Under the pieces are notes generated by a model. That model was given only the letters and a program-made list of their open reading frames with translations. It was not told where the DNA came from and did no database searches. From Thauera sp. (GTDB taxonomy: Bacteria > Pseudomonadota > Gammaproteobacteria > Burkholderiales > Rhodocyclaceae), in NCBI GenBank assembly GCA_017302295.1, contig JAFLDS010000010.1, positions 1-64,000 of the forward strand: DNA of 64,000 nucleotides, in the 5' to 3' direction. The translations under genes were made by a program, and so were the position numbers. This document shows, in pieces, positions 16,007 through 23,525 of the stretch (position 1 is its first letter; every line of letters starts with the position of its first letter).

Positions 16007-16900
16007 ATGACGGCGCATCAGCATCACCTGAAGGCCGACCTGCTGCTCGTCCTCACCACCGTCATCGCCGCCGCCGGCTGGATCTTCTCCAAGGAGGCGC
16101 TCGCCGGGCTGCCGCCGCTGCTCTTCGTGGGCACACGTTTCCTGGTGGCCGGCGCGGTGCTGGCGGTATTCGCCGTGCCCCAGCTGCGCGCGCTCGACCG
16201 GCGCGGTTACCGCAGCGGCCTGCTCATCGGCGCGCTGTTCGCGGTGGCCATGGCCTTGTGGATCCTTGGCCTGCAGCACACCCGCCACCTCGGCGAGAGC
16301 TCCTTCATCGCCAGCCTGGGTATCGTGCTGGTGCCGGTGTTCGCGCGCCTGTTCTTCGGCGAGCGGCCGCCGGCCTCGACCTGGGCGGCACTGCCGCTGG
16401 CGCTGGCAGGTTTTGCCTGTCTGTCGCTGGCGCATGGTTTCCGGGTCGAACCCGGGCAGTGGTTCTTCCTCGGCGCGGCGGTGGTGTTCGCGCTGCTGTT
16501 CAACGTCAACTCGCATGTGGTGCGCAACGTCCCGGTGCTGGCGCTGAGCACGCTGCAGATGTTGGTCGTCGGTCTGCTGGTTCTGCCGGTGGCGCTCTGG
16601 TTCGAGCACTGGCCGGCGCAGGTGCCGGCGGCGGTGTTCGGCTGGCTCGCCGCCAGCGCGCTGATCGCCACCACGCTGCGCTTCCTGCTGCAGCTCCACG
16701 GCCAGAGCCTGACGACGCCCAGCCACGCGGCCATCATCCTGATGCTGGAGCCGGTGTGGACGGCGATCGTCGCCGCATGGTGGTTTGGCGAGACGATGGG
16801 CGCGCTGCAACTGGCCGGCTGCACGCTCATCTTCGCCGCACTGCTCGTCAGTCGCTGGCGGTGGCTGCGCAGCCTTGTGGGCGAGTTGCTGCGGCGTTGA
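16007..16900 (+). CDS. EamA/DMT-family exporter (RhtA-like)
   Basis: 297 residues with ten predicted membrane helices in two EamA repeats. The second repeat ends in the conserved SHAAIILMLEPVWTAIVAA. Such proteins export amino acids or related metabolites; the substrate cannot be told from sequence. It starts 4 bp after regA in the same direction, so it may be co-transcribed, although a functional link to redox sensing is not evident. Confidence 0.85.
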   Translation: MTAHQHHLKADLLLVLTTVIAAAGWIFSKEALAGLPPLLFVGTRFLVAGAVLAVFAVPQLRALDRRGYRSGLLIGALFAVAMALWILGLQHTRHLGESSFIASLGIVLVPVFARLFFGERPPASTWAALPLALAGFACLSLAHGFRVEPGQWFFLGAAVVFALLFNVNSHVVRNVPVLALSTLQMLVVGLLVLPVALWFEHWPAQVPAAVFGWLAASALIATTLRFLLQLHGQSLTTPSHAAIILMLEPVWTAIVAAWWFGETMGALQLAGCTLIFAALLVSRWRWLRSLVGELLRR

Positions 16901-17041
16901 GTTGGTACTGAGCCGGACGGGCGCTACACACCGGTACACGCGGACGACGACGACGGGAGGATACTGTTGCAGCACGCAACATATCGTCGCTTGATGCTCG
17001 CCGACCGTGGCATACCGGGTGGCGCACGCAGGGAGGAAAAC

Positions 17042-18370
17042 ATGAAGAATATCAAGCTCGTCTATGCCGGACTGATCGCGCTGCTCAGCCTGCTGTGGTG
17101 GATGGCCGATCCGCTGCTACCCAAGGGCTACGAGTATTTCGCGCTGCGCACGGTGGCGATCAACTACACCGGCATCATCGGCATCGGCGTCATGAGCTTC
17201 GCCATGCTGCTGGCGCTGCGCCCGGCGCCGCTGGAGCCGTTGATCGGCGGCATGGACAAGGCCTACCGCCTGCACAAGTGGCTGGGCATCACCGGCCTGG
17301 TGATCGCCATCATCCACTGGCTGTGGGCGCAGGGCACCAAGTGGGCGGTGGGCTGGGGCTGGCTGGTGAAGCCGGCGCGCGGCCCGCGAGCCGAACAGAC
17401 CGACCCCATCCTGAATTTCTTCCAGCAGCAACGCGGCCTCGCGGAAAGCGTCGGCGAATGGGCCTTCTATGCCGCGGTGGTGCTGATCGTGCTGGCGCTG
17501 GTGAAGCGCTTCCCGTACCGGCTGTTCGTCAAGACACACCGCCTGCTGGCGATCGTTTACCTGGCGCTGGTGTTCCACTCGGTGATCCTGATTCCCTTCG
17601 GCTACTGGACGCAGGGCATCGGTCCGCTCATGGCGCTGCTGATGGCCGGCGGCTCGGCGAGCGCGGTCGTGTCGCTGCGGCGCAGGGTGGGCGCGCAGCG
17701 CAAGGTGGTGGCCGAGATCGAGGAGCTCGATCATTTCCGCGACAACCAGGTGCTCAAGGTCGGCCTGCGCCTGCAGGGGCAGTGGCCTGGCCACGAGGCC
17801 GGACAGTTCGCCTTCGTGACCTTCGATGCCGCCGAAGGCGCGCATCCCTTCACCATCTCGTCAGGCTGGCAGGGCGACGGACGGCTCGTCTTCATGATCA
17901 AGGGCCTGGGCGACTACACCTCGGGCCTGCCCGATCTGCTGCACACCGGCGACACGGTCACCGTGGAAGGCCCCTATGGCCGTTTCGCCTTCGGTGGCAG
18001 CAAACCGTGCCAGATCTGGGTGGGCGGCGGCATCGGCATCACGCCCTTCATCGCCCGCCTGCAGGCGTTGGCGGTGCAGCCCGACGGCAAGCCGGTGGAT
18101 CTGTTCTACAGCACCAGCGCCCCCGACGAGGTCTTCATCGGCCGCCTGCGGCGCGCCGCGGAGGCCGCAAAAGCGCGGCTGCACGTGCTGGTCACAGCGA
18201 AGGACGGGCGGCTCGATGTGGCGCGCATCTGCGACGCCGTGCCCGAGTGGGCGCAGGCCGACGTCTGGTTCTGCGGCCCGGCGGGCTTCGGCCAGGCCCT
18301 GCGCGAGGGTTTCATCGCCAGGGGGCTGGCGGCGGACGACTTCCATCAGGAGCTGTTCGACATGCGCTGA
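17042..18370 (+). CDS. Ferric-reductase-like membrane flavocytochrome
   Basis: 442 residues. The N-terminal half has about six helices with His residues (RLHKWLGITGLVIAIIHWLW and KTHRLLAIVYLALVFHS) fit to bind two b hemes. The C-terminal half is a ferredoxin-reductase module with FAD motif HPFTISSG, NAD(P) motif GGGIGITPFIARL and terminal WFCGPAGFG. It would pass electrons from NAD(P)H across the membrane to an unknown acceptor. GGGAGGAAAAC just upstream fixes the ATG at 17042. Confidence 0.85.
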   Translation: MKNIKLVYAGLIALLSLLWWMADPLLPKGYEYFALRTVAINYTGIIGIGVMSFAMLLALRPAPLEPLIGGMDKAYRLHKWLGITGLVIAIIHWLWAQGTKWAVGWGWLVKPARGPRAEQTDPILNFFQQQRGLAESVGEWAFYAAVVLIVLALVKRFPYRLFVKTHRLLAIVYLALVFHSVILIPFGYWTQGIGPLMALLMAGGSASAVVSLRRRVGAQRKVVAEIEELDHFRDNQVLKVGLRLQGQWPGHEAGQFAFVTFDAAEGAHPFTISSGWQGDGRLVFMIKGLGDYTSGLPDLLHTGDTVTVEGPYGRFAFGGSKPCQIWVGGGIGITPFIARLQALAVQPDGKPVDLFYSTSAPDEVFIGRLRRAAEAAKARLHVLVTAKDGRLDVARICDAVPEWAQADVWFCGPAGFGQALREGFIARGLAADDFHQELFDMR

Positions 18371-18460
18371 GGATCGGCTGGGCAGCTGCGCAGCGCGAAA
18401 CTTGACATTCGCATCTGCATCGCCTTGGTTGAGTTCATGTGATGAACCCACCGAGGGGAG

Positions 18461-19606
18461 ATGGAGATGGACTTTCTCGTTGCGCTGGACGTGCTGCTGG
18501 GCTTGTCGCTCGTCTATCTGGTGTTCGCGCTGGCAGTGACGTCGATCAACGAGTTCGTCGCGGCGGCGCTCAGCAGCCGCGCGCGCTGGCTGCGCAAGGG
18601 CATCGCCAGCCTGCTGTCGCCCGATCCGAAGGCGCTGGCCGAGGGCAAGGCGGACCAGGTTCTCGATTCGCCCTTCCTGTCCCACATGGGTACGCCGGGC
18701 GTGTTCAAGACCTTCAGGGCGAGCTACGTATCGGCATGGGCCCTGGTTCAGGGGGTACTGTCGACCGCCCAGGGCTTCAAGGCCGATGCCTTCGCCCGCG
18801 TGAGCGACATCCGCGCGCTGGCCGAACAGCTCGACGAGAAGTCGCCGATCCGCAGCATCCTCATCGACCTCTGCGCGCGCGCCAATGGCGACTTGGCGAA
18901 ATTCCAGGAGCTGCTCGACGGCTGGTTCAAGAGCTTCGAGGATCAGCTCACCGCCTGGTACCGCCAGAAGACGCAGTACGTGGTCGTCGGCCTGTCGCTG
19001 TTCGTCGCGGTGACTATGAACGTCGATACCATCGACATCGCGCGACAACTGTCGGCCGATCCCGCCGTGCGCAACGCGCTGGTCACGCAGGCTATGGAAG
19101 CGGCGAAGGCCGAAGATGTGCAAGCGCTGATGCAGACCGGCAAGCGCGATAAGGCGCGGACGGCATTCGAGGAAGCGATGGCGAAGCGCGAGGCGGCGGA
19201 AAAGGCCACGGGGTGTCCGGCACCGACCGGCGACGGGGATGCGACCAGGAAATGCGCGTCCGACTCCGCGTTGACGGTGCTTCGGCAGACCGAGTCGGAG
19301 AAGCGGGATGAACTGGCCGTCCAGCAGAAGGCGCTGGAGCAGCGCATCAAGGACCGCGCCGACGCCCTTGCGGCATCCGGCCTGATGATCGGCTGGAAGG
19401 ACGGCCAGATCGGCGCCTGGCTCGGCAAGCTCTGCTCCGGGGACGGACTTCGCGAGGGCTTGCAGAAACTCGTTGGCCTGCTGCTGTCGGCCTTCGCGCT
19501 CGCGCTGGGCGCACCCTTCTGGTTCAACGCGCTGAAGTCGGTCGCCTCGGTGCGCTCGGTCGGGGCGAACATGCTGGAGAAGAAGAACGGGGCCGCAACG
19601 AAGTGA
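18461..19606 (+). CDS. Membrane protein of unknown function
   Basis: 381 residues. It has an N-terminal membrane helix (LDVLLGLSLVYLVFALAV), a central helix (VVVGLSLFVAVTMN) and a C-terminal helix (LVGLLLSAFALALGAPFWF). Between the last two is a long charged, probably coiled-coil region with two Cys. I do not recognise the family. It is convergent with the SLOG gene (stops 42 bp apart). The start is ATG 18461 or 18467; both have purine-rich sequence upstream. Whether it belongs to the neighbouring TIR/SLOG island is unclear. Confidence 0.7.
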   Translation: MEMDFLVALDVLLGLSLVYLVFALAVTSINEFVAAALSSRARWLRKGIASLLSPDPKALAEGKADQVLDSPFLSHMGTPGVFKTFRASYVSAWALVQGVLSTAQGFKADAFARVSDIRALAEQLDEKSPIRSILIDLCARANGDLAKFQELLDGWFKSFEDQLTAWYRQKTQYVVVGLSLFVAVTMNVDTIDIARQLSADPAVRNALVTQAMEAAKAEDVQALMQTGKRDKARTAFEEAMAKREAAEKATGCPAPTGDGDATRKCASDSALTVLRQTESEKRDELAVQQKALEQRIKDRADALAASGLMIGWKDGQIGAWLGKLCSGDGLREGLQKLVGLLLSAFALALGAPFWFNALKSVASVRSVGANMLEKKNGAATK

Positions 19607-19648
19607 TCCGACCGCCGGGCGACATGGCCGCCATCGACCGCGCAACGG

Positions 19649-20731
19649 TCAGGCGGCCGGCACCTCGGACGGATCGTTCTGCGCCAGTCCCTTGTGCACC
19701 AGCGCTGCTGCGCGGCGCATGTCGCGCGTCTCCATCAGCTCGCGGGTCTCGATGTCGTCAAGGCCGGTTTTCAGGGCCTGCGGCAGCCCGGCCCTGGCCT
19801 GCTCGATCGCCGCCCTGAGCCGCGCCAGTCCGGTCTCGGTGTCGAGAATGCCGAAGGGCAGGGGCTGCATGCCTTGCAGCTTTCGCAGCGTGTCGAGGCG
19901 CGGCGTGTTCGTGATGTGCCAGCCGGCGTTGAGGGGCTCGGGCAGGGGCGTTCCCGGCGGCGCGAGCAGGGCCCTGGCAATCACCTCCGCCGCGCCGCCG
20001 AAACCGCCCATCAGGTACAGCGGGACGCCGCGCTCGAGCGTCAGCAGGACTTCCTCGAAGATGCCCGGCAGGAAACCGCTGAAGCCCGACAGCCTGCCGC
20101 CGAGGACGATGCGGATCGAGACCGGCGGGACCGATTCCGTGCGGGGCACGTCCGGGCTGGTCAGGGCCAGCCCGTCCATCGCCATGCGGCGCATCGCGCT
20201 CAGGCAGATCGCGCCGTTGAGCGCGAGCTTGCGCGGAAGGTTCGCCAGATCCCGTTCGGGGTCGCAGGCCGGATCGACGTCGCCGTCCGGAATGCGGCCG
20301 TCGGGCGTAATGCCGGCCATCGCCTGGTCGATGCGGATGATCCGGCAACTGTTGATCCAGCGTGCCTCCAGCGCGGGCGTGATGCGCAGGTAGTGGGGCC
20401 AGGCGCTGTAGTTGTAGAGCCGTCCGATTGGTTGCACATCGTCGGTGCCGCCCGACTTTTCGCGCTCGGCCGCCTCGTCCTGTTCGGCACTGACCAGGCG
20501 CAACAGATCGAAGGTGAAATTGTCGTTGCGCTCCTGCAGGCGTCCCCCGTAGGCGAGGCTGGCACCCTGGCGCAACAGCGGCCGCGCGAGCAGCACGAGC
20601 AGTTCGCGCAGGTGCTCGAGGCCGAAGCCGCGCGCCAGCAGCGGCGCGCGCTCGTAGGAGAGCGACAGGGCGATCAGGCGATGGGCGCCGGCGCGCGAAC
20701 GGATGCGCTGCGCCTTGACGAGCGGGTTCAT
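19649..20731 (-). CDS. SLOG-fold protein of the TRPM-like (LSDAT) type
   Basis: 360 residues. Two Rossmann-like segments are visible: an N-terminal one with LIALSLSYERAPLLARGFG and GASLAYGGRL, and a central one with GGRLSGFSGFLPGIFEE followed by GVPLYLMGGFGGAAEVIA. The paired glycine motifs match SLOG domains of the LSDAT type, known nucleotide or cyclic-ADP-ribose sensors associated with TIR proteins. It has no SIR2 or other effector domain that I can see. It is the last gene of a four-gene operon and overlaps the TIR gene by ATGA. Confidence 0.7.
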   Translation of the reverse strand: MNPLVKAQRIRSRAGAHRLIALSLSYERAPLLARGFGLEHLRELLVLLARPLLRQGASLAYGGRLQERNDNFTFDLLRLVSAEQDEAAEREKSGGTDDVQPIGRLYNYSAWPHYLRITPALEARWINSCRIIRIDQAMAGITPDGRIPDGDVDPACDPERDLANLPRKLALNGAICLSAMRRMAMDGLALTSPDVPRTESVPPVSIRIVLGGRLSGFSGFLPGIFEEVLLTLERGVPLYLMGGFGGAAEVIARALLAPPGTPLPEPLNAGWHITNTPRLDTLRKLQGMQPLPFGILDTETGLARLRAAIEQARAGLPQALKTGLDDIETRELMETRDMRRAAALVHKGLAQNDPSEVPAA

Positions 20732-21993
20732 GGGTTCATCCGATCGAAGCTGAGGAATTGCACGTCCGGAAAGTAGTCGGTCAAGGTCTCGAGTTCCAGC
20801 CCGGTCAGGCCGCGGCCGGGGTAATACACGCGCAGCCCGGCCTGCGCCTGGCGGATGCGCGGGATGTGCAGCAGCGAAGTCGGGTCGGGCAGCCAGTTGA
20901 GGACGAGGTGGTTCGGCGCGTCGCTCACCGCGTGGCCGAGGGCGCGGTGGAAGGCGGCGAGCAGCACGTCGCGCAGCACGGTGGTGACGATCTGCTCCTC
21001 CTGCGCCGGGATGTCTTCAGACCAGCGGATCGTCGCGGTGTTGCCCAGTTCCGGGATGCCCGGCGTGTGCACGCCGCCCGCCAGCGCATCCACCGCCAGG
21101 GTCGGGTTGAGCAGCCAGTGCTCGGCCACGCGTCCGGCCACCGGCATCGGCAGCGGCCGGCGGAACAGCGAGAACTCGCGCCGGCACCACGGCCGGCGCG
21201 CGTACTCGGCACTGCGCACGGCGATCAGGGCCGCGCTTTGCATCGGTCCCGACACATTGCTCTCGAGCACCCTGCTGAAGCTCGACCCATAGGGGATGTC
21301 GTTCTCGTCGTAGAAGGCGGCGAGCTGGGTCTGGCTGTAGATGTAGTCGCGGATGCGCCTGGCCGGGATGGCCCCGTCCTTCTTCGCATGGCTCAGGAAG
21401 ATCTTCACCTTGGGGCGTGCAAGGTCGAGCGCGGGTCCGGCGGCAGGCGCCGCGGGCGCGTCGTCGGGCCGCAGCAGCAGGTCGCACAGGGTCTCGGTGA
21501 GCTGCTTGAGCAGCGAGCGGCTCACGGTTTCGACCACCTCGTCGGCCCAAGGCTGCGCGGTGCCGGTGGCCGGTATGCCGGTCGGCCGCAGGAAGTTGAG
21601 TGTGTGCAGCGCGGCCGGTCCGTTGTAGGCGGTGGTGTCGAGCGCCACCGGCAGGCAGACGCGGGTGGCGCCGCCATGCTCGCGGGCGAGCTGGCCAATC
21701 CAGTGGCGCCAGGTGGTGTCGGCGATCATGAAGGCGTCGATGAGGAGGATCACGACCTGCAGGTTGCTGCCGGGAACCGGCGCTTGGGCGGTCGACAGTA
21801 GCCGGCTCTCGCCCGGCAGCGGCGGCGGCAGGCCGCCAGCCGGGGCTTCGGGCGCCGGCAGGCAGCGGTAGAAGACCTGCGGCCCCAGTCCATTGCCCGG
21901 TCGCAGCCAGCCGTAGATCCGCGTCGCCAGCACCTCGCCCGGTTCGCAGCGCGGGTGCCACAGCACGTAGATCTCGGGGATCAGGCTACTCAT
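20728..21993 (-). CDS. TIR-domain protein with a second Rossmann-like domain
   Basis: 421 residues. The first ~135 residues form a TIR-like or flavodoxin-like domain (IYVLWHP, VVILLIDAFMIADTTW). Residues ~200-300 are a clear TIR domain starting KVKIFLSHAKKDG, with YDENDIPYGSSF and ARRPWCRREF; the Glu after WCRR is the likely NADase residue. The C-terminal 100 residues are unassigned. The protein may generate a nucleotide signal read by the adjacent SLOG protein. It overlaps both neighbours (8 bp and ATGA). Confidence 0.8.
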   Translation of the reverse strand: MSSLIPEIYVLWHPRCEPGEVLATRIYGWLRPGNGLGPQVFYRCLPAPEAPAGGLPPPLPGESRLLSTAQAPVPGSNLQVVILLIDAFMIADTTWRHWIGQLAREHGGATRVCLPVALDTTAYNGPAALHTLNFLRPTGIPATGTAQPWADEVVETVSRSLLKQLTETLCDLLLRPDDAPAAPAAGPALDLARPKVKIFLSHAKKDGAIPARRIRDYIYSQTQLAAFYDENDIPYGSSFSRVLESNVSGPMQSAALIAVRSAEYARRPWCRREFSLFRRPLPMPVAGRVAEHWLLNPTLAVDALAGGVHTPGIPELGNTATIRWSEDIPAQEEQIVTTVLRDVLLAAFHRALGHAVSDAPNHLVLNWLPDPTSLLHIPRIRQAQAGLRVYYPGRGLTGLELETLTDYFPDVQFLSFDRMNP

Positions 21994-22462
21994 GCTCGTC
22001 CTCGCCGGCCATGGGCGCCACGTCGGCCATCGCCGCCAGCAGCCGGGCGTATTCCAGCATGTCCAGCCGCATCGCCTCCAGCTCCTGGCGGAAGATCATC
22101 AGCGAGGCGTCATCCGGCGTGGTGGTTTCCGCGAAGCGCGGGTGCCAGCGTGTCAGCATCGGGCGCACGATGCGGTTCAGCACGGCGATGCCGATGCGGG
22201 CGAAAGCCTGCGCGTCGCGCCCGTGGCGCTTCATGATCTCGCGCGTGGTGGCGAAGAGCGAATGCAGGCTCTCCAGCGCAGTCGCCTCCACGCCCTGGCC
22301 GGGCGGCAGCGGCTGCGTGCTGATGCGTGTCGCCAGCTCGATGTAGAGCTCCCACGCCGCCTCGCGGTCGGCCTCATGGGGCGTGAATTCCGCGTCAACG
22401 AAGCGCTGCGGCAACTGCAGTTTCGCCAGCCCCCATTCGCCGAGCAGGTATCGCCATTTCAT
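21986..22462 (-). CDS. Small helical protein of the TIR/SLOG operon
   Basis: 158 residues from the ATG at 22462, which has GGAGG nine bases upstream; an earlier ATG at 22498 has no ribosome binding site. It is predicted all helical with no membrane segment and no recognisable motif. It overlaps the following TIR gene by 8 bp. Conserved company with TIR and SLOG would make it a structural or regulatory component, but I cannot assign a function. Confidence 0.65.
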   Translation of the reverse strand: MKWRYLLGEWGLAKLQLPQRFVDAEFTPHEADREAAWELYIELATRISTQPLPPGQGVEATALESLHSLFATTREIMKRHGRDAQAFARIGIAVLNRIVRPMLTRWHPRFAETTTPDDASLMIFRQELEAMRLDMLEYARLLAAMADVAPMAGEDEHE

Positions 22463-22550
22463 CGGTCCGTCCTCCATGCCGCGGCCTGCGCGCGCCACGT
22501 TGCAAGACCAGTATAGGTAGCGCCGGCGCCTTCGCCCGGCGCCATCCCGC

Positions 22551-23183
22551 TCAGCCGTCCTCGCCGGGACGTCGCGGTGGCGGCAACAGACCCCACAGTC
22601 GCCACCACGCCATCATGATCTCGCCCGCCGCCTGCATCGCCTGCGCCGGGTCGGCCATCATGCCGGGCAGGCGCTGCGCGTAGCCGCCGGTCATCATCTG
22701 GTCGGCGTGGTCGAACAGCGGCGGCCGAAAGGGCAAGAAATCCGCCGGCTGCGGCGGCGGGCAGGGCATCACCGCGGGCGCCTTTTCCTGCGGCAGGTGC
22801 TTGCGGAGGAAGGCCTTGCGCCCGACGCGCGGCACGCTGGGGTACAGATTCACGTAGCGGCGATCCTCCGCATACGTCTCCGCTTCATCATCCACCGGCC
22901 AGATGAACACGCGGCCGCGAGCACCGTCGAAGAAGCCCAGCTCCCACGGCATCCAGTTCGAACCGGCAGAATGCGCTGACAGCACATAGACCAGCGACGC
23001 GCATTCGCGCATCGCCTGCAGCAAGGCATCGGCGGTCTCCCGCGTCACCTCCTCCGGCTTCACCGCCGGCAGCGCCTCGTAATCGACGAACACGCGGTAG
23101 CCCAGCGCCGTCAGTTCGTTGCGGACGAGGTCGACGATCGCGCGGTCTACGGTGGAGTGGGACAGGAATACGTCGTATTGCAT
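22551..23183 (-). CDS. TIR-domain protein, first gene of the TIR/SLOG operon
   Basis: 210 residues starting at the ATG at 23183 behind GGAGG. The TIR domain spans about residues 1-130: YDVFLSHSTVDR, RVFVDYEAL and NWMPWELGFFDG, where the Glu of PWEL is the expected catalytic residue, as in ThsB-type TIRs. The C-terminal 80 residues are Pro-rich with a Met/Trp-rich helical stretch. It resembles Thoeris-type TIR NADases, so defence signalling is the likely role, by family and context. Confidence 0.8.
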   Translation of the reverse strand: MQYDVFLSHSTVDRAIVDLVRNELTALGYRVFVDYEALPAVKPEEVTRETADALLQAMRECASLVYVLSAHSAGSNWMPWELGFFDGARGRVFIWPVDDEAETYAEDRRYVNLYPSVPRVGRKAFLRKHLPQEKAPAVMPCPPPQPADFLPFRPPLFDHADQMMTGGYAQRLPGMMADPAQAMQAAGEIMMAWWRLWGLLPPPRRPGEDG

Positions 23184-23525
23184 GGTCGAGCCTCCTTCGC
23201 CGACGGGCCAATCTTCCGACTTCGCAATGCGATTCTGCGCCCATCCGCACCTCGCCGGCACAAGCATCGTCCGTTGTGGATGGCATACTGGTGCCGAATG
23301 TCAGGTTCCGGTCATGTCCTGATCGATTCCTCTCGTGGGGGCCGCAATGGCGTCCGATCCCGGCCAGGATTTTCTCAGCTGCAGCCCGACTAGGTCGCGG
23401 CGAGGCGGCTGTGCGAAGCGAGCGATTGGCGGTGATTTCGAGCGCATGCGGCCGTTGGAGTTTGCCATCGACCCATCTTCGTGATCCATCAATTAGCGGG
23501 CCGGCGCTGGTGTTCGGAGAAAGAC
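23184..23525. other. Divergent intergenic region between TIR operon and TIR-STAND-FGE gene
   Basis: 342 bp with no convincing gene. It must hold the promoters of both the minus-strand TIR/SLOG operon and the plus-strand TIR-STAND-FGE gene. GGAGG precedes the left gene and GGAGA the right one. I see no strong -35/-10 pair or operator dyad. Shared control of the two defence-type units from this region is possible. Confidence 0.5.

Noticed and set aside
18400-18420. A possible FNR half-site TTGACATTCGCATC before the membrane protein gene
   Set aside because: The second half matches the consensus too poorly.
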